Source: JADHLJ01 sp038118725 (lineage in GTDB: Bacteria > Pseudomonadota > Alphaproteobacteria > Thalassobaculales > Thalassobaculaceae). Taken from it: a DNA stretch of 64,000 nucleotides. The stretch is from NCBI GenBank assembly GCA_038118725.1, contig JAYOIK010000012.1, positions 1-64,000 of the forward strand, read 5' to 3'. The notes below the pieces were generated by a model, which ran no database searches, was not told the DNA's origin, and saw nothing but the letters and a program-made list of their open reading frames with translations. Every line of letters begins with the position of its first letter. The first letter of the stretch is position 1. Of this stretch, positions 16,577 to 25,110 are shown in pieces. The translations under genes and the position numbers were made by a program.

Positions 16577-17745
16577 GTGAGCGGAATATCAGCTTTACCC
16601 TGAACGGCGAGGCGGTCTCCGGGAGCGCGGAACCGAGGGCGCATCTCGCCGATTTCATCCGCGAGGAATTGCTGCTGACCGGCACCCATCTCGGCTGTGA
16701 GCAGGGCGTATGCGGTGCCTGTACCGTATTTGTCGACGGGCGGCCCACCCGGTCCTGCATCACCCTTGCCGCCTCTTGCGAGGGCGCGGATGTGCGGACC
16801 GTCGAGGGATTTGACGATGATCCGCTCATGGTCCGGATACGCGAGGCTTTCTCCGCTCATCACGCGCTGCAATGCGGCTATTGCACGCCGGGGATGCTTG
16901 CCACCGCCTATGATATCGCGCAACGCTTGCCGGAGGCGGATGCCGCGCGGATCCGGCGGGAGTTGTCCGGCAATCTCTGTCGCTGCACCGGTTACGCGGG
17001 TATCGTCGCCGCGATCGAGGATGTTCTCGCGGGCGAGCCACCCGCCGCCGCGCTCGCGCCGATGCCGAGAACCATCCCGGCGGGATCGAGCACTGAAGAC
17101 CGGCGGGGTGAAGGCGCGTCGGCGCCGGTTCAAGCGGACGGCGCCACCGACGACGCGAAAGGGGGATTGGAGACGATTTCCCTTGAGGGTGCTCCCGGTT
17201 TGAACCGTTCAATTTTCCTCGGCGTCGGCGCCGACGATGCTTGGAGTGTTCTGTCCAAACCGGAGCGCGTCGTCACCTGTATTCCAGGCGCGACGCTTAC
17301 GAGCCCCGTTGAAGACGGTGGTTTGACCGGCGCAATCCTTGTTGCCGTCGGCCCGATCAAGGCGACCTTCCAGGGACGTGGGTTGGTGTCGTTCGATGCG
17401 GAGAACAAGGCCGGACGCCTGGTCGGCAGGGGGAGGGATACGGTCTCTCGCACCGGATTGGAGGGTAGCCTCGGCTTCACGATCCGCGACGAGGGAGCGA
17501 ATGGGAGCAGGCTGGACCTGGAGATGCGCTACCGCTTGGCTGGGCCGCTCTCGCAATTCGGCCGCCCGGAACTGGTGGCGGAAATCGCCGACCGCCTGCT
17601 GAAACAGGTTTCGGGGGCGATCGAACGCGAGGCGCGGGGAGAGCGCGCTGATTCCGCGGCCGAGGCTCCGTCCTCGCTGAACGGCTTGGCCTTGCTCGGC
17701 CTCGCGATAAAGTCGATGTTCCGGCGACTGTTTGGCGGTTCCTAG
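16573..17745 (+). CDS. Fused [2Fe-2S] small subunit and CoxG-like maturation domain
   Basis: A 390-residue fusion. Residues 1-155 are a complete CoxS-type small subunit with the plant-type cluster C42, C47, C50, C62 and the alpha-helical cluster C101, C104, C136, C138. After a polar linker (about 155-188), residues 190-345 form an SRPBCC/CoxG domain (LSKPERVVTCIPGATL; VGPIKATFQGRG). The end is a hydrophobic/basic segment (LNGLALLGLAIKSMFRRLF) like the membrane-anchoring tail of CoxG. CoxG is normally separate and helps attach CO dehydrogenase to the membrane. Its fusion here would tether the enzyme through the small subunit. It starts in the stop of the CoxM-like gene (ATGA). Confidence 0.9.
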   Translation: MSERNISFTLNGEAVSGSAEPRAHLADFIREELLLTGTHLGCEQGVCGACTVFVDGRPTRSCITLAASCEGADVRTVEGFDDDPLMVRIREAFSAHHALQCGYCTPGMLATAYDIAQRLPEADAARIRRELSGNLCRCTGYAGIVAAIEDVLAGEPPAAALAPMPRTIPAGSSTEDRRGEGASAPVQADGATDDAKGGLETISLEGAPGLNRSIFLGVGADDAWSVLSKPERVVTCIPGATLTSPVEDGGLTGAILVAVGPIKATFQGRGLVSFDAENKAGRLVGRGRDTVSRTGLEGSLGFTIRDEGANGSRLDLEMRYRLAGPLSQFGRPELVAEIADRLLKQVSGAIEREARGERADSAAEAPSSLNGLALLGLAIKSMFRRLFGGS

Positions 17746-17846
17746 GAGGCCGGGATTCCATCACGCTGCCGCTGGCTTTCCGGGCCGGGTTTTCGGCGCC
17801 GCGGCGAGCATGCTAGCGTTTTGCGTCCGGATGGTGGAACGCGCGC

Positions 17847-19493
17847 ATGGAGTGGTATCCGAAACGTCGATTTGGTGATCTCGCCGACGAGACGGCGGCG
17901 CGGTTTCCCGATGCCGAGGCCTTGGTCGACGGCGATCTGCGCCTGACTTTCAGCGAATTGGCGGCGCGGATTGACGACGCGGCCAAGCGCCTGATCGCCG
18001 CCGGCGTCGCGCCCGGAGAGAACGTGGCGCTCTGGCTGAACAACCAGGCCGAGTGGATATTCATCGCCTTCGCAGTACAGAAGATCGGCGCGGTCCTGGT
18101 CCCGCTCAACACCCGGTTCCGCACCCGGGATCTCGCCTATGTGCTGGGCCAGTCGGACAGCGTGATGCTGATCACGCACGATGTCTCGGGGCCGGTCGGG
18201 TATCTCGACATGGTACGCGAGGCGGTGGCTCTCCCGATGAACGGAACTGTTGTTTCCGACGCAAACTTCCCGCGTCTGCGTGGTGTGATCATCGTGGAGG
18301 ATGACGAAAACGCGGAACCGCCCCCCGGCACCCAGGCGTGGCGCGATCTGGAGGTGGCGGGGAAAGGTGTCGCGGGAGAAGTTCTGGTCGAGCGCGCGGC
18401 GACCGTCGATCCCGATGCCGTCACCTTCATCATGTATACCTCCGGGACCACCGGCTTTCCCAAGGGGGTCATGCATGGCCACAAGCTGATCCGCAATGTC
18501 GAGGAACGCGGCTATCGCATGGGGATGAGCCACAATGACGTGATCCTCAACTATTTGCCGCTGTTTCATGCCTTCGGTTACTCCGAGGGGGCGTTGTTGT
18601 CGCTGATCACCGGCGCCAAGCAGGTTCTGACCCGAGGGTTTGATCCCGATGAATGTCTTGATCTGATTGTCGCCGAAAGGGCGACGGTGATTCACGGCTT
18701 CGAGGCGCATATGAAGGGCCTGACCGAGGCGCAGGAGGCCGGCCCCCGGGACTTGTCCAGCCTTCGATGCGGTATCTTCGCCGCCGGGATGCTGAGCGCG
18801 ACACCGATCACCACGCGCGGTGCGCGGGTATTGGCCCCGATCAAGAATATCTCGGGTTTCGGGATGACCGAGACCTGGATCGGCGTCGCGCTCTGTTCGA
18901 TCGACGACGACGCCTATCATCGTTGCGAAACTTCCGGCTATCCCGGGATCGGCTATGAGATTCGGGTCGCCGACCCCGACACGAACGCCGAATGCGGGAT
19001 TGGCGAGCCGGGAGAGCTTCAGGTGCGTGGTTACAGCCTGATGCTCGGCTATTACAACAAGCCCGAGGAAACCGCCGCCAGCTATACCGACGACGGTTGG
19101 TTCAAGACCGGTGACACGGTGATGTGGCTGGAGCGGGGCTATATCCGTCTGGTCGGCCGCCACAAGGATATGCTCAAGGTCGGCGGCGAGAACGTCGATC
19201 CGATGGAGACCGAGGCACTGCTATTGGAACATCCTGGCGTTCATCAGGTCGCGGTTGTCGGCTTGCCCGACGCCGCGATGAGCGAGGTCGCCGTTGCCTA
19301 TATCGAACGCGCGCCGGGAACCGACCTTTCCGAGGAGGCGGTGATCGCGTTCTGCCGCGGCCAGGTCGCGAGTTTCAAGATTCCGCGCCACGTGGTTTTC
19401 GTGGACGCCTTTCCCATGACCGCGTCCGGCAAGATCCGCAAGGCGGATCTGAGAGACGACGCGGTCGACCGTTTCAAGACTTCCAAGGAGTAG
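17847..19493 (+). CDS. AMP-forming acyl-CoA synthetase
   Basis: A 548-residue ANL-superfamily enzyme that activates a carboxylic acid to acyl-AMP and then acyl-CoA. Motifs in order: P-loop-like MYTSGTTGFPKGVMHGHK (about residues 197-214), GFGMTETWIG (A5), DDGWFKTGDTVMW (A7), the hinge RLVGRHKDMLKVGGENVDP (A8) and the C-terminal catalytic Lys in ASGKIRKADL. The acyl substrate cannot be read from sequence. It follows the molybdenum hydroxylase operon after about 100 bases and lies six bases before an LLM oxidoreductase, suggesting one pathway. It is not obviously the benzoate ligase missing from the box cluster. Confidence 0.92.
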   Translation: MEWYPKRRFGDLADETAARFPDAEALVDGDLRLTFSELAARIDDAAKRLIAAGVAPGENVALWLNNQAEWIFIAFAVQKIGAVLVPLNTRFRTRDLAYVLGQSDSVMLITHDVSGPVGYLDMVREAVALPMNGTVVSDANFPRLRGVIIVEDDENAEPPPGTQAWRDLEVAGKGVAGEVLVERAATVDPDAVTFIMYTSGTTGFPKGVMHGHKLIRNVEERGYRMGMSHNDVILNYLPLFHAFGYSEGALLSLITGAKQVLTRGFDPDECLDLIVAERATVIHGFEAHMKGLTEAQEAGPRDLSSLRCGIFAAGMLSATPITTRGARVLAPIKNISGFGMTETWIGVALCSIDDDAYHRCETSGYPGIGYEIRVADPDTNAECGIGEPGELQVRGYSLMLGYYNKPEETAASYTDDGWFKTGDTVMWLERGYIRLVGRHKDMLKVGGENVDPMETEALLLEHPGVHQVAVVGLPDAAMSEVAVAYIERAPGTDLSEEAVIAFCRGQVASFKIPRHVVFVDAFPMTASGKIRKADLRDDAVDRFKTSKE

Positions 19494-19498
19494 ACCCC

Positions 19499-20581
19499 AT
19501 GAGATTCGGAGCCATGATCGCGCCGAACATTTCCGACTGGCGGATGTTCAAGGACCTGGAGGAGATGGGGTATGACGCCGCCTGGGCGCCGGATTCGCAG
19601 ATGATCTATTCCGACTGTTACGCGGTGCTGGCCCTGGCGGCGGCGAATACCTCGCGCATACGGCTCGGCACCGGCGTGGCGATCGCGCCCACGCGCCTGG
19701 CGCCGGTTACCGCGCATTCGATCGCCAGCATCAACCAACTCGCGCCGGGGCGGACGTTTCTAGCGCTCGGCACCGGGCACACCGCGATGCGGGTCATGGG
19801 CATGAACCCGATGAAGGCCGGCAAGTTTCGCGAATATTTGAGGGTCGTCCGCGCGCTTCTGCATGGCGAGGAGGTGGACTTTACCCTCGACGGAGAGACC
19901 CGCGATATTCGCTTTCTGCACCAGACACAAGGTTTCGTGAATGTCGAGCAACCGGTGGAGATCCATGTCGCCGCCGATGGGCCGCTGGCGCTAAAGGCCG
20001 TCGGGGCCTATGGCGACGGTCGGGTCTGCTCGCACAACCAGTCCAAGGCGCATCTTCAGCAAAGTCTCGAGAAGATGCGGGAAGGGGCGGCCGAGGTTGG
20101 CCGCACCCCGCCGGAGCCGTTCCATACAACTGCGCTAACCTATGCCTGCGTGTTGAAGCCCGGCGAAAGCATCACCTCGGACCGGGTGATCGACGAAATC
20201 GGGTCAATGGCCATCGCCACCCTGCATTACTGGTGGGAGCTCTACCAGATGAACGGCGATACGAGCACCATCGCCCGCAGCTGTCAGGATCTCTGGGAGG
20301 AGTATCTGGCTTTCACCGAGGCGATGGAGATCCCGCTCGAGAAGCGCTATCAGCAGATCCATCTCGGCCACTGCGCCTGGACCTTGCCCGAGGAGCGCCG
20401 CTTCGTTACCGAGAACCTGATCCGGGCCACGGGCGGTCTGGTCGGCGAGCCGGAGGAGATTACCCATATGATTCGCGAACGCGAGGCGATGGGGCTGCGG
20501 GAGATCGCGCTTCTGCCCGCCGCCGCGACGGCGCGGCGCAATCTCGATGATTTCGCGAAGCATGTGATGGCGCGTTACTGA
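19499..20581 (+). CDS. LLM-class flavin-dependent oxidoreductase
   Basis: A 360-residue luciferase-like monooxygenase-family TIM barrel, using FMN or F420. It opens MRFGAMIAPNISDW, contains SRIRLGTGVAIAPTRLAPV (a typical second-strand segment) and GRTFLALGTGHTAMR, and ends with a helical region. ATG 19499 follows the acyl-CoA synthetase stop by five bases, so the two are almost certainly co-transcribed. The substrate is unknown. Two further LLM proteins lie at 28144 and 42154. Confidence 0.88.
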   Translation: MRFGAMIAPNISDWRMFKDLEEMGYDAAWAPDSQMIYSDCYAVLALAAANTSRIRLGTGVAIAPTRLAPVTAHSIASINQLAPGRTFLALGTGHTAMRVMGMNPMKAGKFREYLRVVRALLHGEEVDFTLDGETRDIRFLHQTQGFVNVEQPVEIHVAADGPLALKAVGAYGDGRVCSHNQSKAHLQQSLEKMREGAAEVGRTPPEPFHTTALTYACVLKPGESITSDRVIDEIGSMAIATLHYWWELYQMNGDTSTIARSCQDLWEEYLAFTEAMEIPLEKRYQQIHLGHCAWTLPEERRFVTENLIRATGGLVGEPEEITHMIREREAMGLREIALLPAAATARRNLDDFAKHVMARY

Positions 20582-20630
20582 TACCAAACTGGTTTGACCA
20601 GAACCCGCGTCCCGTTTGGCGATCCTCTCT

Positions 20631-20765
20631 CCACCGTCGCCCTGACGCAAGTCAGGGCTCCTGCCGCCGGCGTCGATGGTCGACGGCGGATTTGTCCTCC
20701 TGGGAGTCTCCCGCGAGGTCACGTTCGCGGCACAAGCCCTTGCCTTCGCAAGGGCGACGGTAAAT
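20631..20765. repeat. Pair of short palindromic repeats in an intergenic gap
   Basis: The gap between the LLM gene and the convergent kinase gene holds no credible gene. It contains two inverted copies of the dispersed hairpin family: CCCTGAC GCAA GTCAGGG at 20640-20657 and GCCCTTGCCTTCGCAAGGGC at 20736-20755. Each is flanked by GTCGCC/GGCGAC on the outer side, so the copies face each other. Because both gene ends converge here, the hairpins could act as a bidirectional terminator. Confidence 0.65.
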
Positions 20766-20853
20766 AGATGTCTCAACGGGAGTCACCAATACCGCAATTC
20801 GGTATAAGCGCACGACGGGCGCGCCGACCAATGCGAGCCGATCAGGAGCCGGG

Positions 20854-21399
20854 CTATCTGAACAACCGGATGAAGGCGCGGACAGCCTCTTCAAGCGGTC
20901 GGTCGTTGCTAAAATGGATCACGTCCTCTCCATCGACCGAAAGCGCCGCCGCGCGGGTAAGACGGGCCTCGATCTCCTCTCGCGATTCGCGTCCGCGCGC
21001 CTGGAGCCGGGCGCGTAGGAGGATCGGCGGAGCCGTCACCGCGATAATCTTGAGATCCGCGTAGCGCGACCGCGCTTCGTCCAAGGCGCCGCGAGAGCCG
21101 TTGACGATCACGCTTCGGCCCGCGTCGAGATCCGCGTCGATAGACCGGGGCACGCCGTAACCATGGCCATTGGCCGTCCAGCATAGTGCGTAGTCACCCG
21201 CCGCGCGGCGGGCCTCGAAATCGGCCATCGAGACGGGGATATGATCCTCGCCGCCGGCGGCGGCGGGACGGGTGATCTCGCGTCTTGGAAAGACAAACCC
21301 CGGATCATCGGCCAGCGCCGCCCGCGCGCCGTCTAGCAGGCTGTCCTTACCGACGCCGCTGGGCCCGACAATCAGCCAGAGGGTGCATTTCCCGGTCAT
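20854..21399 (-). CDS. phnN: Ribose 1,5-bisphosphokinase PhnN-like (guanylate kinase-like) protein
   Basis: A 181-residue P-loop kinase of the PhnN family, which phosphorylates ribose 1,5-bisphosphate to PRPP in phosphonate use. Walker A is GPSGVGKDS (residues 12-20). The segments REITRPAAAGGEDH and WTANGHGYGVPRS fit the guanylate kinase-like substrate-binding region, and it ends SNDRPLEEAVRAFIRLFR. ATG 21399 is chosen because the PhnN family begins right before the first beta strand (LWLIVGPSG). No other phn gene is in the window, so it may supply PRPP by itself. It is divergent from the MBL hydrolase gene. Confidence 0.85.
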   Translation of the reverse strand: MTGKCTLWLIVGPSGVGKDSLLDGARAALADDPGFVFPRREITRPAAAGGEDHIPVSMADFEARRAAGDYALCWTANGHGYGVPRSIDADLDAGRSVIVNGSRGALDEARSRYADLKIIAVTAPPILLRARLQARGRESREEIEARLTRAAALSVDGEDVIHFSNDRPLEEAVRAFIRLFR

Positions 21400-21505
21400 T
21401 TTTTGTTTCTCGCCGCATGGTCCTTGCCGCCGCCCGACCGTATCAGATATGTGGCGGCGCACAACGGCGCTTTGCATTGCGAAATCCGCGCACTATGGTC
21501 CGGCC

Positions 21506-22534
21506 ATGGAAAGCAATGTCGACTATGTCTTGGGCGCGCGCGTCCCCGAACCCGCCTCGCCGATTGAGATCGCCCCAGGGATCTTGTGGATCCGGCTACC
21601 GATGCCGATCGCGCTGGATCATATCAACCTTTACCTCCTCGATGATGGCGATGCCTGGGTCCTGATCGATACCGGCCTCGGCGATCCCGTTTCCATCGCG
21701 ACCTGGGAGAAACTGCTGGCGACCAAGCTACAGGGAAGGCCGATCCGGCGCATCATCGGCACCCACTTTCATCCCGATCATGTGGGCCTGGCCGGCTGGC
21801 TCCAGAACAAGACCGGGGCCGAGCTTTGGATGACCCAGTTGGAGTGGCTGAGCGCCCGACAGGCCTATCTGGATGTCGAGGATGCCTCCTCGGCGCAGAT
21901 GCGAGGGTTTTATCATCGCGCGGGACTCGATGACGCGGAACTCCGAGCCTATCAGGAACTCGGCAACGATTACCGGAGCATGGTGACGCCCATTCCAGCC
22001 GTCTACAAACGCGTGACCGAGGCGACGGTGTTCGAAATCGGTGGGCGGCAATGGGTGCCGATTTTTGGTTCCGGCCATTCACCGGATCACATCTCGCTCT
22101 ATTGCGCCGAGGATCGAATCCTACTCGGCGGCGACATGTTGCTCCCCAGGATCACGCCGATCATCGCGGTCTGGTGGCAGGAGCCGGACGGTGACCCCCT
22201 GGCGGGGTATCTCGATTTCCTCGGCACGCTCGGCCACATCGCCGACGACGTGCTGGTGCTGCCGGCCCATAACCGGCCCTATCGAGAGCTTAGGACTCGG
22301 GTCACCGATCTCGGCGATCACCATGTCGAGCGCTTGGCGGTTACCCTGGACACATGCGCCACGCCCGCGACGGGGCGCGACGTTATGAAAGCGCTGTTCA
22401 CCCGGGAGCTCGATGCGTTTCAGACCCGTTTCGCGATCGGCGAGACGGTGGCCCATATCAACAATCTGCTTCACAAGGGCGAGCTTTCCCGCGATCTCGA
22501 TGAAGAAGAACGGTACCGTTATCAGCGGGTTTGA
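21506..22534 (+). CDS. Metallo-beta-lactamase fold hydrolase
   Basis: A 342-residue MBL-fold protein. The dinuclear metal motif is THFHPDHVG (HxHxDH). Later ligands are in FGSGHSPDHIS (His), LLGGDMLLP (Asp) and LPAHNRPY (His). The C-terminal part (about 260-342) is a helical extension containing GETVAHINNLLHKGELSRD, typical of the group with a small winged-helix-like tail. The natural substrate, whether a thioester, lactone or other, is not evident. The start ATG at 21506 follows CGGCC without a strong ribosome site. Confidence 0.87.
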   Translation: MESNVDYVLGARVPEPASPIEIAPGILWIRLPMPIALDHINLYLLDDGDAWVLIDTGLGDPVSIATWEKLLATKLQGRPIRRIIGTHFHPDHVGLAGWLQNKTGAELWMTQLEWLSARQAYLDVEDASSAQMRGFYHRAGLDDAELRAYQELGNDYRSMVTPIPAVYKRVTEATVFEIGGRQWVPIFGSGHSPDHISLYCAEDRILLGGDMLLPRITPIIAVWWQEPDGDPLAGYLDFLGTLGHIADDVLVLPAHNRPYRELRTRVTDLGDHHVERLAVTLDTCATPATGRDVMKALFTRELDAFQTRFAIGETVAHINNLLHKGELSRDLDEEERYRYQRV

Positions 22535-22585
22535 GGGTGGATTTTTTTAATAAATTAGATTAAGAAAAATTTATAATTTATTGAT
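22535..22585. other. AT-rich spacer between convergent genes
   Basis: The spacer is almost entirely A and T from 22543 on (runs such as TTTTTTTAATAAATTAG), and the AT-rich character continues into the 3' end of the phosphatase gene to about 22622. This contrasts sharply with the surrounding GC-rich sequence. No hairpin strong enough to be called a terminator was found. It may be a bidirectional termination zone or a scar of inserted DNA. Confidence 0.6.
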
Positions 22586-23074
22586 TTATCGGAAAATATT
22601 TTTGATGTTAGTCAAATAAATTTCCTGTTCGACCGTCTCCACCGCACCGGGGCGAGTGGCTCGAGTCACTTCCAGAGCCTCAGCCAGCGAGACACCCGCT
22701 TCAATCAAGATCCGCGCGACCACTGTGCCGCTGCGCCCAAGACCCGCGGCGCAATGTACGAAGACCCTGCCGCCGTCTCGGAGAATCTCGTGGATCCGCG
22801 ATCGATGTTCATGCCAGGCAGCCTCGAAAGCGGCCTCGGGCGCTTGATAATCCTCGATCGGGAGATGCAGCCACGACAGGCCCGCGTCGGCGATCCAGCC
22901 GGGCAGATCACACGCGTCGTAACGCGCCATGTCTTCCTGGGTGACCAATGAGATCACCAAGTCCGCGCCCCAATCCGCGATGGCCTTGGCATCGGACGGC
23001 GAGCGTGGGATTGGACCGAAGGCTAGTTTGCCGGTAAAGGCTTCGGTCTCGACAGCGTCGATGGAGAAGCTAAT
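22586..23074 (-). CDS. Protein-tyrosine phosphatase-family protein (dual-specificity type)
   Basis: About 162 residues with the PTP signature VHCAAGLGRSGT (HCxxGxxRS/T), a general-acid Asp candidate in LPIEDYQAP, and WGADLVISLVTQEDM near the N-terminus. Family alignment from memory places the N-terminus near ISFSIDAVETEAF, but no ATG, GTG or TTG occurs there in frame. The only nearby start is ATT at 23074-23072, overlapping the TAG of the upstream depolymerase gene (ATTAG). A GTG at 23161 would add 29 non-family residues inside that gene. The coupled arrangement suggests joint expression with PHA depolymerase. The last codons (NIKNIFR) are unusually AT-rich. Confidence 0.75.
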   Translation of the reverse strand: MSFSIDAVETEAFTGKLAFGPIPRSPSDAKAIADWGADLVISLVTQEDMARYDACDLPGWIADAGLSWLHLPIEDYQAPEAAFEAAWHEHRSRIHEILRDGGRVFVHCAAGLGRSGTVVARILIEAGVSLAEALEVTRATRPGAVETVEQEIYLTNIKNIFR

Positions 23075-24290
23075 CCGCCATCTCCCGGATGAAGCGGGAG
23101 ACCACCGGCACGATCTCCTCGCGCCAGCGCCGTCCGTTGAAGATGCCGTAATGCCCGACACCCTTCTGCAGGTGGTTGCGGCGCCGATCCTCGGGGATGC
23201 CGGAACAGATCGCGTGGGCGGCGATGGTCTGTCCGGGGGCGGAGATGTCGTCCTTTTCCCCCTCGACCGTCAGCAGCGCGGTCCGCTTGATCAATGACGG
23301 GGTGACCGATTCGCCGCGCCAGACGAACTGTTCGGTGGCGATCCACCGTTCCTTGAACACCCGTTGCAGGGTTTGGAGGTAGAAATCCGCCGTGATGTCC
23401 ATGACCGACATGTACTCGTCATAGAACCGGCGATGCGCGGCGGCGGATTCTCCGTCACCCTCGACCAGATGGCGAAACATCCTGAGATGCGCGTTCATGT
23501 GGCGGTCGGCGTTCATGGCGATGAAGGCGCCGAGCTGAAGGAAGCCCGGATAGACGCGCCGGTGGGCCGCCGGATAGGTCGGCGGCACGGTGGTGATGCA
23601 GTGGTTCTCGAACCAGCTCATGGAGCGTTGATTGGCAAGCTCCGTCGGTGTGGTGGGCGCGGCGGCGGTATCGATCGGCCCGCCCATCAGCGTCATCGTG
23701 CGCGGCTGCGCGGGATCATCCATTTGCGCTAACAAGGACACCGCCGCTATGGTTAGGGGCGCCGGCTGACAGACCGCCATCACGTGATGGTTCGGTCCCA
23801 TTTCACGCATGAATTCAAGAAGATAGTCGACAAAATCATCGACGCCGAAACCGCCTTCCAGAAGTGGTACGCGGGCCGCGTCCTTCCAATCGGTGATATG
23901 GACATCGTGACTGGGCACCAGGGCGCGCACCGTGTCGCGCAGCAGGGTTGCGAAATGCCCGGACATCGGCGCGATGATCAGGACCTTGGGATCATCATGT
24001 GTGCCTTGCCGGCGAAACCGGAGCAGGTTCGCGAAGGGCTTTTCGAGAACCACCTGTTCCGTAACTCGGACTCGCGCGCCGTCGATCGTGGTTGCCTTGA
24101 TGCGCCAGTCCGGCTTGCCGCGGCGCTGCATCATCCCCTCGACCACCTCCAGGGCGGCTTCCGACCCCCGGCCCATCACTTCCGTGAAGTCCGAGAGTAT
24201 CGGGTGCTTGGAAAGCGCGAGGCTGGTACGGGCGGCGGCCCGCAGGGGGGTCATCATCGATCGATTGACGTCATAGAGAGAGTAAAGCAA
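23070..24290 (-). CDS. phaZ: Intracellular polyhydroxyalkanoate depolymerase
   Basis: A 406-residue PHB depolymerase of the intracellular PhaZ type, releasing 3-hydroxybutyrate from native storage granules. It opens MLYSLYDVNRSMMTPLR, a family hallmark. It carries a lipase-box-like segment with Cys as nucleophile, C174 in MAVCQPAP, the Asp in VEGEKDDIS and the His in GVGHYGIFNGRRW. Length matches the family. No signal peptide is seen. The stop overlaps the presumed start of the phosphatase gene. No phaC or phasin lies in the window, but the gene implies the organism stores PHA. Confidence 0.92.
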   Translation of the reverse strand: MLYSLYDVNRSMMTPLRAAARTSLALSKHPILSDFTEVMGRGSEAALEVVEGMMQRRGKPDWRIKATTIDGARVRVTEQVVLEKPFANLLRFRRQGTHDDPKVLIIAPMSGHFATLLRDTVRALVPSHDVHITDWKDAARVPLLEGGFGVDDFVDYLLEFMREMGPNHHVMAVCQPAPLTIAAVSLLAQMDDPAQPRTMTLMGGPIDTAAAPTTPTELANQRSMSWFENHCITTVPPTYPAAHRRVYPGFLQLGAFIAMNADRHMNAHLRMFRHLVEGDGESAAAHRRFYDEYMSVMDITADFYLQTLQRVFKERWIATEQFVWRGESVTPSLIKRTALLTVEGEKDDISAPGQTIAAHAICSGIPEDRRRNHLQKGVGHYGIFNGRRWREEIVPVVSRFIREMAD

Positions 24291-24528
24291 GGACAGGGCT
24301 CGCGCTGGTCAAGGATGCCCATTAGGGGACGCTTTTTCCCGCCCGAGCACAAGCTATTTCAGCCCATTATGATTTCACGGAGAGGAAACGCCGCGCCGTG
24401 GAGGCGTGGTTCGGGCGCCGGGCCGATGACATCCGCGTTATTGAGCATTTGGAACGAGTGTCGTGCCTTGCCTTGCCGGGGCACGGCCACCACATTGCCG
24501 ACATCGAAACTCAGCGGGACACCTAAAT
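24291..24528. other. Intergenic region, no gene recognised
   Basis: This divergent spacer lies between the depolymerase and peroxiredoxin-like genes and should contain the promoters of both. No clear -35/-10 pair, operator or repeat could be identified, and short open frames here show no family resemblance. Confidence 0.4.
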
Positions 24529-25044
24529 ATGTCGGAAAAGCTTACCGCCGGCGGCGCAATGCCGGAAATCACCCTTCCCACCGTTGACGGCGGCGAGGTC
24601 TCGATCGGTGGGGCCAAGGATCGTTGGCAGATGATTGTGGTCTATCGCGGCCTGCACTGCCCGATCTGCAAGAACTACACGGCGAAGGTCGAGGCCTTGA
24701 AGGATCAGTTCGACGCGCTGGACACGGATATTCTTTTTGTCTCCGGTGACAACGCCGAGAAGGCCAAGAGCTTCGCCGACGAGGTCGGGCTGAAGCTTCC
24801 CGTGGCGCATAGCCTCAGCGTCGATCAGATGCGGGCGATGGGCCTGTATATCTCCGATCCGCGACCGACCGAAACCGATCGTCCGTTTCCCGAGCCGGGC
24901 CTCTTCGTCGTCAATGAGAAGGGCCAGGCGCATATCGTCGATATCTCGAACGCGCCCTTCGTGCGCCCGGAGCCGGAATTGATCATCCGGGGCATCACCC
25001 ACATCAAGAAGAACGACTATCCGATCCGCGGCACCTTGGCCTGA
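24529..25044 (+). CDS. Peroxiredoxin-like (AhpC/TSA, thioredoxin-fold) protein
   Basis: A 171-residue thioredoxin-fold protein. The active site is in VVYRGLHCPICKNYTAK, a CPIC motif at about residues 43-46, as in AhpC/TSA-like proteins with a CxxC site rather than the PxxxTxxC of typical peroxiredoxins. The later GLFVVNEKGQAHIVDI fits the family beta hairpin. It probably reduces peroxides or disulfides. The reading frame starts at ATG 24529 and the gene is followed by a strong terminator, so it is likely a single transcription unit. Confidence 0.87.
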   Translation: MSEKLTAGGAMPEITLPTVDGGEVSIGGAKDRWQMIVVYRGLHCPICKNYTAKVEALKDQFDALDTDILFVSGDNAEKAKSFADEVGLKLPVAHSLSVDQMRAMGLYISDPRPTETDRPFPEPGLFVVNEKGQAHIVDISNAPFVRPEPELIIRGITHIKKNDYPIRGTLA

Positions 25045-25070
25045 TCGGGGTCTCGACAACCAAAGACCGG

Positions 25071-25106
25071 AACCGGCCGCTTCCTCGCGAGCGGCCGGTT
25101 TTCGTT
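25071..25106 (+). terminator. Rho-independent terminator after the peroxiredoxin-like gene
   Basis: Perfect 10-bp inverted repeat AACCGGCCGC at 25071-25080 and GCGGCCGGTT at 25091-25100, with a 10-base loop, followed by TTCGTT. It begins 26 bases after the stop codon. It may also serve the convergent hydrolase gene, which ends at 25111, because the A-rich base of the stem is preceded by CAACCAAAG on the other side. Confidence 0.8.
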
Positions 25107-25110
25107 AGGT

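Noticed and set aside
13392..17745. Calling the operon aerobic CO dehydrogenase
   Set aside because: The AYXCSFR signature of the CO-oxidising form is missing from the large subunit.
17847..19493. The missing benzoate-CoA ligase of the box pathway
   Set aside because: It lies 40 kb away beside a molybdenum hydroxylase and lacks any feature specific to benzoate ligases that I can see.
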